A stretch of DNA of 64,000 nt from Brachypodium distachyon (Eukaryota > Streptophyta > Magnoliopsida > Poales > Poaceae): positions 42,435,237 to 42,499,236 of the forward strand of contig NC_016133.3 of assembly GCF_000005505.3 (NCBI RefSeq). The letters run 5' to 3'. A program made the translations under genes and the position numbers. The notes under the pieces are model-generated. The model searched no databases, had not been told where the DNA came from, and was given only the letters and a program-made list of their open reading frames with translations. Shown here in pieces: positions 36,263 to 46,595 of this stretch (positions are counted from its first letter, which is position 1; every line of letters begins with the position of its first letter).

Positions 36263-36930
36263 AAAGTTATAGGTTTCAAACCGTGTACTCGATTTACGAT
36301 CCATTTTCACGGTTAGCTTTGTCTCGACGAGATCTTCGAAACTAGCTCCCATATTGATATGTTTCGATTCCAAAAAAATCCGTCGTAAAAGTTACTATCT
36401 CACAAAATAGGTGGTTACTTATGTGATAAACTTATCAACCATAAGAAGTTACCATCCTTGTTACGAACAAGTTACCACATGATAACTTCATACAAAATAA
36501 GGTGGTTACTTATGCGTTAAACTTACCACCCAATAAACATATGAAGTTACCATCTGTGATAATAAGAAGTTAACACATGACAAATTCATATTATAATGGT
36601 TATTTATGCATTGAAGTTACCACCCTACAATATATGAATTTGTCACCATGTCAGTAAGAAGTAACCACACGAAAATTTCATACAAAAAAGGATGATTACT
36701 TATGCATTAAAATTACCGTCCAACAATTTATGAAGTTGCCATTCTATTACTACCAAGTTAACACATGGTAACTTCTTTCAGGGTATGATGGTAACTTGTG
36801 CATTATTGCTTGGTAACAAGAAAAGGTCGAAAAATATTCAAGTGAGATCTAGTTTTGAAGCTCTCGTTGATACGAACCTAACAGCAAAAACGGATTGTGA
36901 ATCGGGCAAACGGTTCAAGCTATAAAGTAA
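36263..36930. mobile_element. Long-TIR Mutator-like element with internal minisatellite
   Basis: The first ~95 bp (GTTATAGGTTTCAAACCG, CGATTTACGATCCATTTT, CGACGAGATCTTCGAAACTA) match, imperfectly, the reverse complement of the last ~95 bp (TTATAGCTTGAACCG, CGATTCACAATCCGTTTTTG, CAACGAGAGCTTCAAAACTA). The interior is built from about four ~95-bp units carrying GTTACTTATGCATTAAA and AAGTTACCACC variants. Long inverted ends and no coding sequence suggest a non-autonomous Mutator-like element. I could not fix the target duplication. Confidence 0.65.
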
Positions 36931-37397
36931 TTTAAGTTTTAAATTAGTTAGTACAAAATGCATGCAGCAATGCAGCCAAGCCAAAATGCATGCATGCAAC
37001 CATGGCTAATTAGCTCCCACATGCTTATACCAGCAACGTCCAGCGTGGAAGGACATACATGACTCAATTCAAGGGTGCAAGCTGCTTGACCAATAAAAAG
37101 CGTACGCGCATGAAAGCAGAATAAAGAACGTCAGTTCTGTATGAATTAGGAAAGAAAAATGTTGGTGGAGCTCAATAGACGAGATAAACCCTACTCCCAA
37201 TTTTCCAGTTTATGGGCCCCACACATGCCTATATTTTTTTACCGGATACCTAGATTGAAGATTTGACTAAAATAACATGGATTTTATATCACAAAAAGTT
37301 GTAGTAGTATAATTTTTGTGATATAAAATCCATGTTATATTAGTTAACTCTTCAACCTAAGTATGTGTGTGGGTCCTTAAACCGGAATGGAGGTACT
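36931..37397. other. Intergenic, contains an AT-rich inverted repeat
   Basis: ATAACATGGATTTTATATCAC (from about 37,272) and GTGATATAAAATCCATGTTAT (ending about 37,338) form an imperfect-loop hairpin with ~21-bp arms. It may be a small MITE: the flanks on both sides also read as inverted, with TACCTAGATTGAAGATTTGACT to the left and TTAACTCTTCAACCTAAGTA to the right. No gene. Confidence 0.5.
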
Positions 37398-37602
37398 TAC
37401 TTCATTCCATAATACAACGTGTACAGATTTGTGCACTTGGACTAAGACAGCTCTCGTTTCTAGTGTCTGACCACTGATATTAGGTTAACAATAAATGGAT
37501 GTGGCTAGTTATTGGCCGGGTGCGGGTGACAATTGAAAAAAAAAGATGTGTTGTGAAATAAATGAGAAAAATTTATACACATTGTATTGTGGAATGGAGG
37601 TA
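37398..37602. mobile_element. Stowaway-like MITE with TA flanks
   Basis: TA flanks lie at 37398-37399 and 37601-37602. The ends CTTCATTCCATAATACAACG and, reverse-complemented, CCTCCATTCCACAATACAAT are inverted repeats. The interior matches the 26925-27086 element in opposite orientation. Confidence 0.75.
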
Positions 37603-37949
37603 GCAGCAAGAAGAGTCTCTTCAAAACGCTAAATGATTTTTACATGTTCTAACACACGAACCAAGTATTTCTTTAATTAATGGTTTCTTTTTACATTTTT
37701 TTAGAACGACGATCCGATTTCCAACGAGCTTTTGCCCAAAAAAAAAAGATTTTCAACGAGCTGAAATGCCCTCACGTTCATGTTTATGCGCGGGTGGAGC
37801 CGGAGACCAAGAAGCTTTGCCTTTCGACCCAAGCCAACCAGCGAGACGCGAACAAGCCTCTGTTGCCGAGACGATCCGGACCAGGCCACGGAAAACAAGG
37901 CTCAGAGCCGAATGAAAGCCCACATCCAGAACCCAGGGGCAAAGTGTAA

Positions 37950-38171
37950 TTAGTGGATAAACCACGGGGAGAGGCACGGCTTTTCCCTATCCCCCTCTTC
38001 CTCCTCCCGCCATACGCGCGGCTCCCCAGAAACCCAAAACCCCCTTCTCCTTTCCCCGACCAAGCAAGGAACCGCTCCTCCGCGCCGCGTCGCCGGCCGC
38101 CGCCTCCGGCCCAATCCGGTCGGATTTCCTGGACCCTCTCCAGCCACCTCCTCCGCGCTCCCACATTCCAG
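37950..38171 (+). other. Probable 5' UTR exon of the RIP-like gene
   Basis: A CT/CCG-rich leader ends at a donor (CCACATTCCAG then GTATCG) at 38171/38172. A matching acceptor (TTTCTAG) ends at 39117, 28 bp before the start codon at 39146. An alternative donor lies 10 bp downstream (GAAG then GTATGG). Confidence 0.5.
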
Positions 38172-39145
38172 GTATCGAAGGTATGGCTGCCTGCCTGCCA
38201 CTCGATACATGCCGCCCAACCACCCCCCGCCGCAACACGATCGACGAGCTAAACCCTAACCCCAGATTGCGCCTCGTCTCGTCACAGGCCGGACCTCCGG
38301 TTGGGACTTGCTTGCCGCCGTCCTCTCAGCGCTCCCTCCTCCCGTCCCGCCCTCGCTCCCAGGTGCAGACGCGCGAGCGCGACAGTTCCTCCCGTCTACT
38401 CTATTCCATTTTTGAGATTACCTCGCATTAATTATAGTTTGACGAGTCGATCCCCTTTGTTTTAATCACGAGTTCCGCATTTAATCGCAGTTATTGCTTC
38501 CCGTTAATTTGTTCCATTTTTTGGTGTTACGGATCTCCTGATTCACGTACTGCTGTTGAAGCTATTGGAACCATCCTAAATGTCACCGTGATGACCGATT
38601 TGGTGGAGTATTAGGATATTGGTAGCAACGATAAACGAGGATCTGATGGAATTAGGAATTTAGGAGTACTGAAGTGATTGGAAATTCCTAGTCTGGATCG
38701 TGATGATCGAGTTCATGTAAATGTTCAATGCTCCTGTTTTTATGTTTCCATTAAAACTCATTATCGCTGCTAGGACATGCACATGATTTCTGTATGCTTA
38801 GAACTGTAGTTTGCCCCTTGCTAGCTTTTGCTTAGGAGAACTCCTCTGTTCTCTTTGCTCAGATCTGAGTTTTTGTTTTCAGTTGCTGAAACAAATCTGT
38901 AACAAGGTTGAGTGCATCGTCAAATACAGATGCGAGATAGTCTGTTGTGTGCATTATCAAATTCAGACGCTGGATATGGTCTCTCTCGGTTATCCAATTC
39001 CTTTCACCATATCAAATGATTTTTAATGTACAACATATTCATATTTAAATGTAGAAGTGAAGTACTGCATGCGGCAACACATCTCATTAACATGATTTTT
39101 CTTCTTTATATTTCTAGGATCCAATACACTTCCTGCCGATACAAA

Positions 39146-40646
39146 ATGGCTGCAGCAGACGGGCCTCCCGAGGCTGGCCCACTCGAGGTAAGTGTTAGTC
39201 TCCACACGTTCTGCTGCAGCTTGCTTGCAACTTTTTCTTGAAAAAGTTCAACAGGAAGAGAGCTTTAGCGAGGGTTTCCATAAGAATATATTCATTTATT
39301 TTCACTCTTCTTCCATGCATGCATGACCCCCTTTGTGCTATTCAACAGGGCATTCGCACTTTCACATTGGACTTGGCTAACCTAGGTCATGGCACAATTT
39401 ATGATGATTTACTAGCAGAGATACGCCAATACTCTGTCCAGAGGGCACCATTTATGTGCCGGAATACACCCACCACACCTGCCAATGGCTACTTCATCAT
39501 TCGCTTAGTGGAGGATGCACTATCTGTTCGTTTGTTAATCAGGGAGTGCGATGGATACCTTGTAGCAATTCAGAGGGGAGACGGATTTTGGTTTCATTTT
39601 GATGGTGAAACCCCTCCTGATTTCATAGCAGAGTCTTCAGTTCAAATGAGGATGGAAGCAAGTTATGTTAGTCTTGCTCCAAACGGAAGGTACGTAACTA
39701 GAGATATTTAATTTCAATGCGATGTACTATCATACCTTAACGTGCATTGTCATAGCTCAATAGTAAAATGTGTCGAGGTCCTAAGGGAGAAGACACAATT
39801 ATTCCCCTAAATTCTACATTTGCTGGTACTAGAGTGTATATTGAAAAAATCTCATGTAATTATATATTTTTGCTTATTTCCTGGCTTTTTATGTCCATGC
39901 GATTGTTTAATTCCTAATTTGTGTTTTTTTTTCTCACACACATTTAAGTGAACTATTTGCTGTGGGGCCTGACCAAATAAGGCATGCGTTGCATTGTCTT
40001 TTGAACCATGACAAGCGGTACAAATAAAAGGTGTCGTGGTCCTAAGTGAAAAGACAGAATTATTCCCCTATATTCTACATTTGCTGTGTATGACAGTCCC
40101 CAAACAAAGAGGTGTATTTAAAAAAGCTCATTTCATTATTAATTTGCTTTATTGTTGAGGTTGTTCATCTTTATTCCATTGTTTAATTCCTAATTGAGGT
40201 TTCCTCTTTTTTTTTGCACACATTTAAGGCAACTGTTCCAAGTGGGTCCTGCGCAACTAAGGAATGCATTCTGTATACTGTTGAAGCATAACAATGAGGT
40301 TGCCATGGGTACCAATCGCTATGATGATCAGAGAATGGCTCTGGCTTTCATGTGTGTCGTGTTCTGTGAGGGGAGAAGATAGCGGCCCATAAAAAGATTG
40401 GTGTTCGGATCCTTCAGGAACCAACAGGCTGAAACTCTTACCGATGAACTGTGGAAGTACATTCATTCATGGTCCCTGATCTCGAAGTTCGTCTTGAGTT
40501 ATCACGATGCCAATGGCAACCCTTTACAGATTGTCCTCAATGATCCTTCCTATCTGACACGCTTGGGAGGTGTCTCTGCTTGCAGAATTTATTCGATGCG
40601 TGATGCTGTGGGTTCACGGGGTGTTCTTCTCTTGGTATGGACATGA
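39146..40646 (+). pseudogene. Ribosome-inactivating-protein-like gene with in-frame stop
   Basis: Exon 1 is 39146-39187, exon 2 is 39349-39689 and exon 3 starts at 40229, all with GT-AG borders and matching phases. The product begins cytosolically, with no signal peptide. Exon 2 carries the RIP (PF00161) fold motifs FTLDLANLGHG and GYLVAIQRGDGFWFHFDGE; the Tyr of the first is in the expected active-site position. Exon 3 reaches the conserved active-site helix with a Glu, then meets TAG at 40380-40382 right after it. The same frame stays open to 40646 with recognisable C-terminal RIP sequence. The family consists of rRNA N-glycosylases that depurinate the large rRNA. As written, the product is truncated at 178 residues and probably inactive; recent pseudogenization or an alternative allele is likely. 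A decayed copy of the exon 3 start lies in intron 2. Confidence 0.8.
39771..40300. repeat. ~261-bp tandem duplication spanning an exon border in the RIP-like gene
   Basis: TGTCGAGGTCCTAAG (39771) and TGTCGTGGTCCTAAG (40032) begin two copies. Both contain ATTCTACATTTGCTG, TTGTTTAATTCCTAAT and an ACACATTTAAG acceptor. After the first acceptor (exon start at 39949), 79 bp resemble the first 26 codons of the real exon 3 (starting 40229) but begin with TGAAC and run into stop codons. Confidence 0.85.
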
Positions 40647-41804
40647 TTCAGGTGAGTTCCGAATAATGTATCCTGTATCTTATATGAATTCATGCTAGAC
40701 CTGGGCACTGACTTTATTCTGCTTGGCAGATGCAGTTAGGCCGGGTCTCCTTGGTGATTCACAAGTCCGGTACATTTAGATGAGATATTACAGTTTGCTA
40801 CTCTGCTTAGATACTCACGTGCAAAAGAACGATCTCTATGACCACGTCACACAGGTAAAATTCATTTGCAATTTGATACGATATACTTGATGCTAAATCT
40901 TAACTCTTTACAGACAACTGGCCATCATAACGTTATTGCCTACTAATATTACTTTCCTGTAAACTTGAGAATACGATGATTGGTAAATCTAAATAAATGC
41001 AGAACGCATTGCCAGTTATTATTCTTTTGAGGGAACACTGGCAATCTTTACTGCTCGGTTCATTTGTTAGCACTTTGCCGATTTTAAGAAAGAAGAATCA
41101 TGTATTTGACATGGATCCTTGTTCTGATGATGTCCTTCATAATAAAGTTGCATTATATATGAATCTTAACTGAGGTTTGTTTCTATTAAGTGATCTCTTC
41201 AATTAATTCTGTGGTGCTTTTCAGCTATGGTGCTCGGACTGTCAGACGTACTCCTAGTCTCCTACGTGTTCATCAAAGTCTTCAGATGAGGAGTGAGCCA
41301 GCAATGGAAAAAGAAAAAAAAGGAAAGCTTAGTTTCATGTCATGTTCTCATTGCTTCGGTTTGGACATGAGATGTGCTGGAAATAATCTCCTGCTCAGAT
41401 TTTCTTTTCTCTTCTTTACTCGCACATCAGCAGAAATCTTGTTAATGCTTTGTTGTCTGGCCACTGGGAGAATTGCGTCCACTATATGCGAGAAAAAATA
41501 CAGTACGTAACTGGCTGTAGGTAGCTACTTCATACGGTTTACAGTCGTGTGCCGTGTGTGTTAATTCATGTGACATGTTGCAAGTTCTAACCAATCTTTT
41601 CCGTCGTGGACTTCAATCAATTAATGGCATTTGAGATCCAAATATACGCAATTTCCACTCCAGAGCGCTACTACTAGGTGCGGTTGGCGTGGTGATCAAT
41701 GCTCGATATTCTAAAAGGATTCTGATTTAGATGAATAGATTGCAGTACTATGCGACGAGCTTTTCATGGATCAACAGACGGAACAAGGCATCCGCACATC
41801 TAAC
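40647..41804. other. 3' flank of the RIP-like gene and intergenic DNA
   Basis: A donor-like GATTCAG/GTGAGT at about 40,652 suggests a 3' UTR intron. Short frames only; no gene recognised. Confidence 0.4.
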
Positions 41805-42080
41805 AAGTGGAGAAATCTGCACAATGATGGAGCATCTCCTAAAGAGATTGACAAGAGCCATTCTTTCAGCAGAGAAATAAAGAAATCTTTGGGACCGAAG
41901 GTTGCAGGCCTGTCTCGGACAGAGTCGGATCCATCTCCAGTGAAGACAGTCAGTGTGAAAAGTGATGTTCGAAATTCAGTAAGACGACGGTTCCTTCTGA
42001 ATGCTTCGTCAGATAATAGTGTGGGGAGTTGTAGTAAAGCTACCGGAAGAATGGAACGAGATGAGTTCCCTATTGTCTCC
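41805..42080 (+). pseudogene. Displaced fragment of the TBC-domain gene exon 4
   Basis: The frame reads KWRNLHNDGASPKEI, SHSFSREIKKSLGPK, LSRTESDPSPVK and RMERDEFPIVS. It matches KWRNVHHDGTTPKEI, GHSFSREIKKSLRQK, LSRTESDPSPVK and KMEQDEFPVVS in exon 4 of the TBC gene (about 51150-51425, minus strand). Only about 92 codons were copied, without flanking introns, in opposite orientation and some 9 kb away. A few small in-frame indels separate the copies. There is no TBC domain, so a function is unlikely. It sits just upstream of the DUF6598 locus. Confidence 0.85.
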
Positions 42081-43263
42081 GGCAGCTTGCTCACCAATAC
42101 CAGCCAGCGGTTGCTGATGTGCTCGGCCGGCGTCGCTGGCGGCTGGCGGCGACGACGAAGCGGCGGTTTGGTGTTTGGGCCTTCAGGTCCACTATTCCAA
42201 ACTATAGGCCTTAGGGGATAACCCCTACGGCCCAAACTTAGCGGGAGCCCAATAAAAGGAGCCCAGTAGATTAATAGTAGAACGAAGGCCAGACAGAGGT
42301 CGTACCGGACTCGAGTTCTACTTCTACCGGCTATCGATCGCTCCGCGTGATGAGTGGCGGCGCATAAAACACCCCCGACCTGCGGGTGATCTTTTAGTCC
42401 AATCCAAACTAATACAAATCGATCTGCGAGGGCGGTGGCGCGGGATCGAGACGGAGACGGAGACGACGGAGGCGGCGGCGAGGAGCACCAATAGCCTGCA
42501 GAGGCGGCGGCAGGAAAACAATCGCGCGAACAACGAGGCCAAGAAGCCGCGCAGCGGGGGTGACTACGCGGAGCCGAACCCCGACGAGTACCGCCAGAAA
42601 TTCATGTTCTTCTGGAAGCACATGTGCGATTACGAGGATGTCAGTACGTACATCAGATCGATGCCCTGTTTCCCCCCCACCCTCCCCCCCCCCCCTATTT
42701 CTTCTTATCTCCAATCCGTTTATTTGCATTGTGCAGCTCGGGGGCCTATGAGCCACACCGACGGCGACGGAACCCGCCCCGCAACGATGAACCCTTGCCT
42801 GGAGATCTACTCGTGGGAGGTGACGGAGCTCAGGGGGGGATTGGAGTGGCCCCTCTATGTTTTCGGCTTCGCTGCTGTCCGTGACTCGCTGGATAAAAAG
42901 CGAAACTTCATCTTCAACCGCAGCAGGGACGATCCTCAGAGACTCACTGCCACGGCAAGTCTTTCCATCCGACCTCATCCTACTTATGTGTGAATTGAAT
43001 TCAATACAAACAACAAATTATTTTGTCGAGGGATTGAGGTAGGCTAGAGATGAAACCTGGCACAGATTTTTTTACTAGCAGCACAACTGTTTATGATTCA
43101 CAATTCAAACCAACCAAAATCACTGACAATGCCCCTTCGTCTGCTGAGCATTCTTCCCGCAAAACTGTTGGGGTAATATTGAAACAAGGTCCTTTCTTTT
43201 GCTGCGTGCTTTGTTATCCAAACTAGTACGAAACACGCTCGTTGCTATGGACTTAAAAAAATA

Positions 43264-43468
43264 TACTCCCTCCGATCCATAATAACTGTCGCTGATTTAG
43301 TACTCCCTCGGTTCCGTGAAAGAGGGCATATTAGTTTTCATTGCGACAAGGCTTTGACTAAAAGTAACTCTTAATGAAAGCTAATATGCCCTCTTTCAAG
43401 GAACGGAGGGAGTACAACTTTGCCCTTTGTATTAAATCAGCGACACTTATTGTGGATTGGAGGGTGTA
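43264..43468. mobile_element. Stowaway MITE (outer), hosting a second Stowaway
   Basis: The outer ends are TACTCCCTCCGATCCATAAT (43264) and ATTGTGGATTGGAGGGTGTA (ending 43468), inverted repeats with TA flanks. GCTGATTTAGTA resumes as TACAACTTTG after the inner element and finishes AAATCAGCGACACTTATTG. Confidence 0.9.
43301..43414. mobile_element. Stowaway MITE (inner), inserted in another Stowaway
   Basis: The element occupies 43303-43412, flanked by TA at 43301-43302 and 43413-43414. Its ends CTCCCTCGGTTCCGTGAAAG and CTTTCAAGGAACGGAGGGAG are near-perfect inverted repeats, and it folds almost end to end (GAGGGCATATTAG with CTAATATGCCCTC). Confidence 0.95.
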
Positions 43469-44260
43469 TGTTTGAAGAGATTGTTGTACTACTATCTACG
43501 TATTATTTTAGATCATATAATTCATATTGGTGCAAAAAAAGTGATGTGGTCTAAGGGTGACGGACCCGCTGTCGACAAAAAAGTGCATGTTTAAAGAGAA
43601 TATTTTAACTATAAAAATCAACAAGTGATGGACCGCCGCCGCCAATGTGTCCAATCAACAACTGATGCAACAATGAAAAAACAAGTGACACGGTCCAAAG
43701 TTGACGGACCACCGTTACCAATTGAGTCTTTGATAGGAGTAAGTATAGGAGTAGTTCATATGAGTATTTAATAAAAGAATGGTGTACTATTATTTATCTA
43801 TTATGTGGAGTCCTATTATTCATGTTTGTTCTCATCTTAATGATTAAAAGATGAATCTATATATATGCCGTAATGTTTGCTTCATACCAACACCAAAGCC
43901 ATATGACCTTTAGCACTATCACAAATGTTTTCTTCTCGTGTAATTAGCTTCATTGCATTTGCATAATTGATTTACCTTTAGTTCAGCATCACTTGCATCC
44001 AGAAATTAGGCCCAAACATATGTCTGTATTCAGCTAATTGAATCTTGTGTCAGATAGATGCACAACTCACTATTTTCAAGCGACCATCCAGTTTTAATCC
44101 ATGCCCCCCTTCACCCTGCTCTCTAAGACATCAATACTAAATATATACAATTATTGCCATTGACTGCAATCCAGATAGGTGAATTAACTGGCCAAAGTAC
44201 TTGCCCCAAAATTTAACCAAACTGAAACTAGTGGCTCAAGGCTGAACGGTGGAGGCGTTA

Positions 44261-44318
44261 GAGACACGCAACATAAGAAACTGAATGTTGAGACACGCAA
44301 CATAAGAAACTAAATGTT
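44261..44318. repeat. 29-bp tandem duplication in DUF6598 intron 2
   Basis: Two adjacent copies of a 29-bp unit starting GAGACACGCAACATAAGAAA, with one mismatch. Confidence 0.9.
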
Positions 44319-45260
44319 GCATGCTGGATGTGTGCGAGATACACTCCGGTAGCCAATAGGCCTAGAGAATATTTGGGGTATCATAATATCTGTTTATTTT
44401 ATGCAATGAATACAAGTATTGTCACTAATTTGGAGGCATTTGTACATGCAGGATTCTTCTCTAGAGCTGACAGGCCCTGTTCGTGCAGTTCAGTTGTGTA
44501 CGGCCACTGAAATCGAGTTCCAACTCAGAGTCAAGGGTGAAACACCATCGGAGGACAGAATTCTAAGCACTGATTTCTGGGCATACGATCCAGTTCGTGG
44601 CTGCCATACAAAAGGGGTATCTAGGAAAAAAGAAATCGCCACCAAATTCTCCACCATGATGCTGACATTTTCCCACCTTGCAAAGGCTTTAGAAGCAACT
44701 ATACAAGATGGCTGAATCATCCTCAGGCGACTTCCGTGGGCGATTCACCGCCCAAATGGTTGGTATTAACGATGAAGTGGTGCTTGCTGATTCCAAGGAC
44801 CGGGTGGTGCCTGTGAACGCTGATGGCGTGGTTCAGCTCTCCCGACGTGTGGTTGTGGTGGATGGAGATGGAGGAGTGCTGCGGATCAGGGTTCAGGCTT
44901 GTCAAGATCCGTTGGAAGGCTGTGACAATAATGGGATTAACGTTGCTTGTGTGGAAGATAGCATCGAGTTCACCGCGAAAAGTGCTAAAAACTCAACTGG
45001 TACACTTGATGTTGGTTTTGCGAAGATGTCGGTTACAGTATTTTGGTCACTTCTTCCATTTGTGTAGTAGCACTTCAGTCCGCCAATAAGGCAGTAGTGT
45101 TCAAGTCTATGTAGTGCTACATCATCGGTTGGAGCATGTTAATTATAATGGTGCTTTTCCCGTGCGAGCATCCACAATGTGTGTAGCATAGAAGAGGGTC
45201 TTAGGTGCACACTGCTAAGCAGAGGCCTTAGGTTGTAAAGATAAAAACAAGTACTTGTGA

Positions 45261-45381
45261 ACAACATATGCGTAGAGGCGACCATTGTTGAGGAGTACTA
45301 AATCCAAACCATTGTTGTGTTTTACATCGAGGTTCTTGCTTTTGTGTTAATTTCTTTACAACATATGCGTAGAGGCGACCA
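45261..45381. repeat. 24-bp direct repeat, 97 bp apart
   Basis: The unit beginning ACAACATATGCGTAGAGGCG occurs at 45261-45284 and 45358-45381. A shorter GGCGACCTGG echo lies at about 45,440. This is the 3' flank of the DUF6598 locus. Confidence 0.9.
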
Positions 45382-45455
45382 GGAAAATTATGAGTAAATA
45401 TGTGTAAGTCGACCAGAATTTTTTTTTCCTTTTAAAGGAGGCGACCTGGATAGGT

Positions 45456-46129
45456 TTTTTTTTTAACATCTGGCTTTATTGATTCAATGAACAAAGTACA
45501 AGTGATTGTAATTGAAACAAAAACCAACAACAAAAAAACCCTAATGAAACTAAAAGTTACATCAAATTTTTTTGAAGTAAACAACTCTTGATTCGTCATC
45601 CGTATCTCACAAATTCTTCATGTTTCCGGTGATGAAACTGTAGAAGACTAAAGCCGCACAAGCTGGACTAACCTTATTGGTTTTGAATAGCCGCATGAGT
45701 CGCTCACCGCAACCGATGAGAACCTAATATCGTTGAACGCACTCTGGCTGGGGACACACCCCTTGCAAGGCAGGTTGTCGATCTGCTGATTTGTCACCGA
45801 ACTGAATAGAAAGAAGACCAAAATAACGAAAAAACAAACCGTGAAATCCGTTAGCTCGATGGAGTAGATCGTGTTGACTACGCCAAGAAGAGGATGGAGC
45901 CGGAAGACTATTATTCCATACGCCGTCGCCTTCTCCACCAAGACGCCGTCACGGGGACACAAAACTTCAAAAAAAAGTAGACAAACTGCAGCCAGACGTT
46001 GATTTATGGTTTCACTCGTCACCCGATGCCGAATCGGCGGTCGAAAACTAAGGGAAACGCTGATCTGAAAACTCCCAATGGCTAGGGCTCCTGGCGGCTC
46101 CTTTTGCGAGCATACTGTTTTTTGAGTAC
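45456..46129 (-). mobile_element. Non-LTR-type retroposon, minus orientation, with 11-bp target duplication
   Basis: CCTGGATAGGT flanks it on both sides (45445-45455 and 46130-46140). The left border is a T-rich run, which is a poly(A) tail on the minus strand, preceded by CAATAAAG (a polyadenylation signal) in that orientation. The minus strand has a 172-codon open frame (46166-45648) with no recognised reverse-transcriptase or other domain. This is retroposition, most simply a non-autonomous LINE/SINE-like element or a processed transcript of an unknown gene. Confidence 0.8.
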
Positions 46130-46595
46130 CCTGGATAGGTAGGTGACTCGAGAGTTTGTTATACACCGTTGGGCTTCGGATGGGACATCGGTTCTTTGCC
46201 TTCGCAGATTTTATTGGGCTGAACCACTAAGCCCAGTTCCGACCCTTGCGCTTCAATCGAATGGGGACGGCCACCTTGGATCGCAGTTTCGTTCCCAAAC
46301 CCCAAACCCCACACTCCCAAAGGTCATCTCTCCCCGCCGCATCGTCGCCGTCACCGTAGCCGACGTGCCGGCCGCTCCCTTCCCCAGCGCTGGCCGTCCT
46401 CCCATTCGCGCTCCACCCACTCTCTGCGCCGTCTCGCTTCCTCGGATACCACCGTCCGACCCCTCGTCCCTCTGGGCCGCCCGCCGCCGCCGCCGCCGTC
46501 CGTCTCAAGCCTGACGAATCAGTAGCCACCGTGGGGGTCCTGAAGCTGGCGCGATTCCTGCCGCTTCGCTTCCCGAACCACGGCCGATCTCCCCC

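Larger units (their letters stand above)
42421..45067 (+). pseudogene. DUF6598 gene with lost start and a frameshift
   Basis: Exons: up to 42643, 42737-42954 and 44452-45067. Recognised family pieces include PNPDEYRQKFMFFWKHMCDY, LRGGLEWPLYVFGFAAVRDS, RNFIFNRSRDDPQ, DSSLELTGPVRAV and LSRRVVVVDGDGG, ending DVGFAKMSVTVFWSLLPF. The open frame of exon 1 extends well upstream of the first in-frame ATG (42604) without another ATG, so the usual start seems lost. Near 44,705-44,715 the frame shifts by one: ALEATIQDG-stop, while the family C-terminus continues in the next frame to 45067. Intron 2 uses a GC donor (ACG/GCAAGT at 42954/42955) and holds nested MITEs. The family's function is unknown; it often sits with RIP-like sequences in grasses (recollection, not verified). 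Confidence 0.75.
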
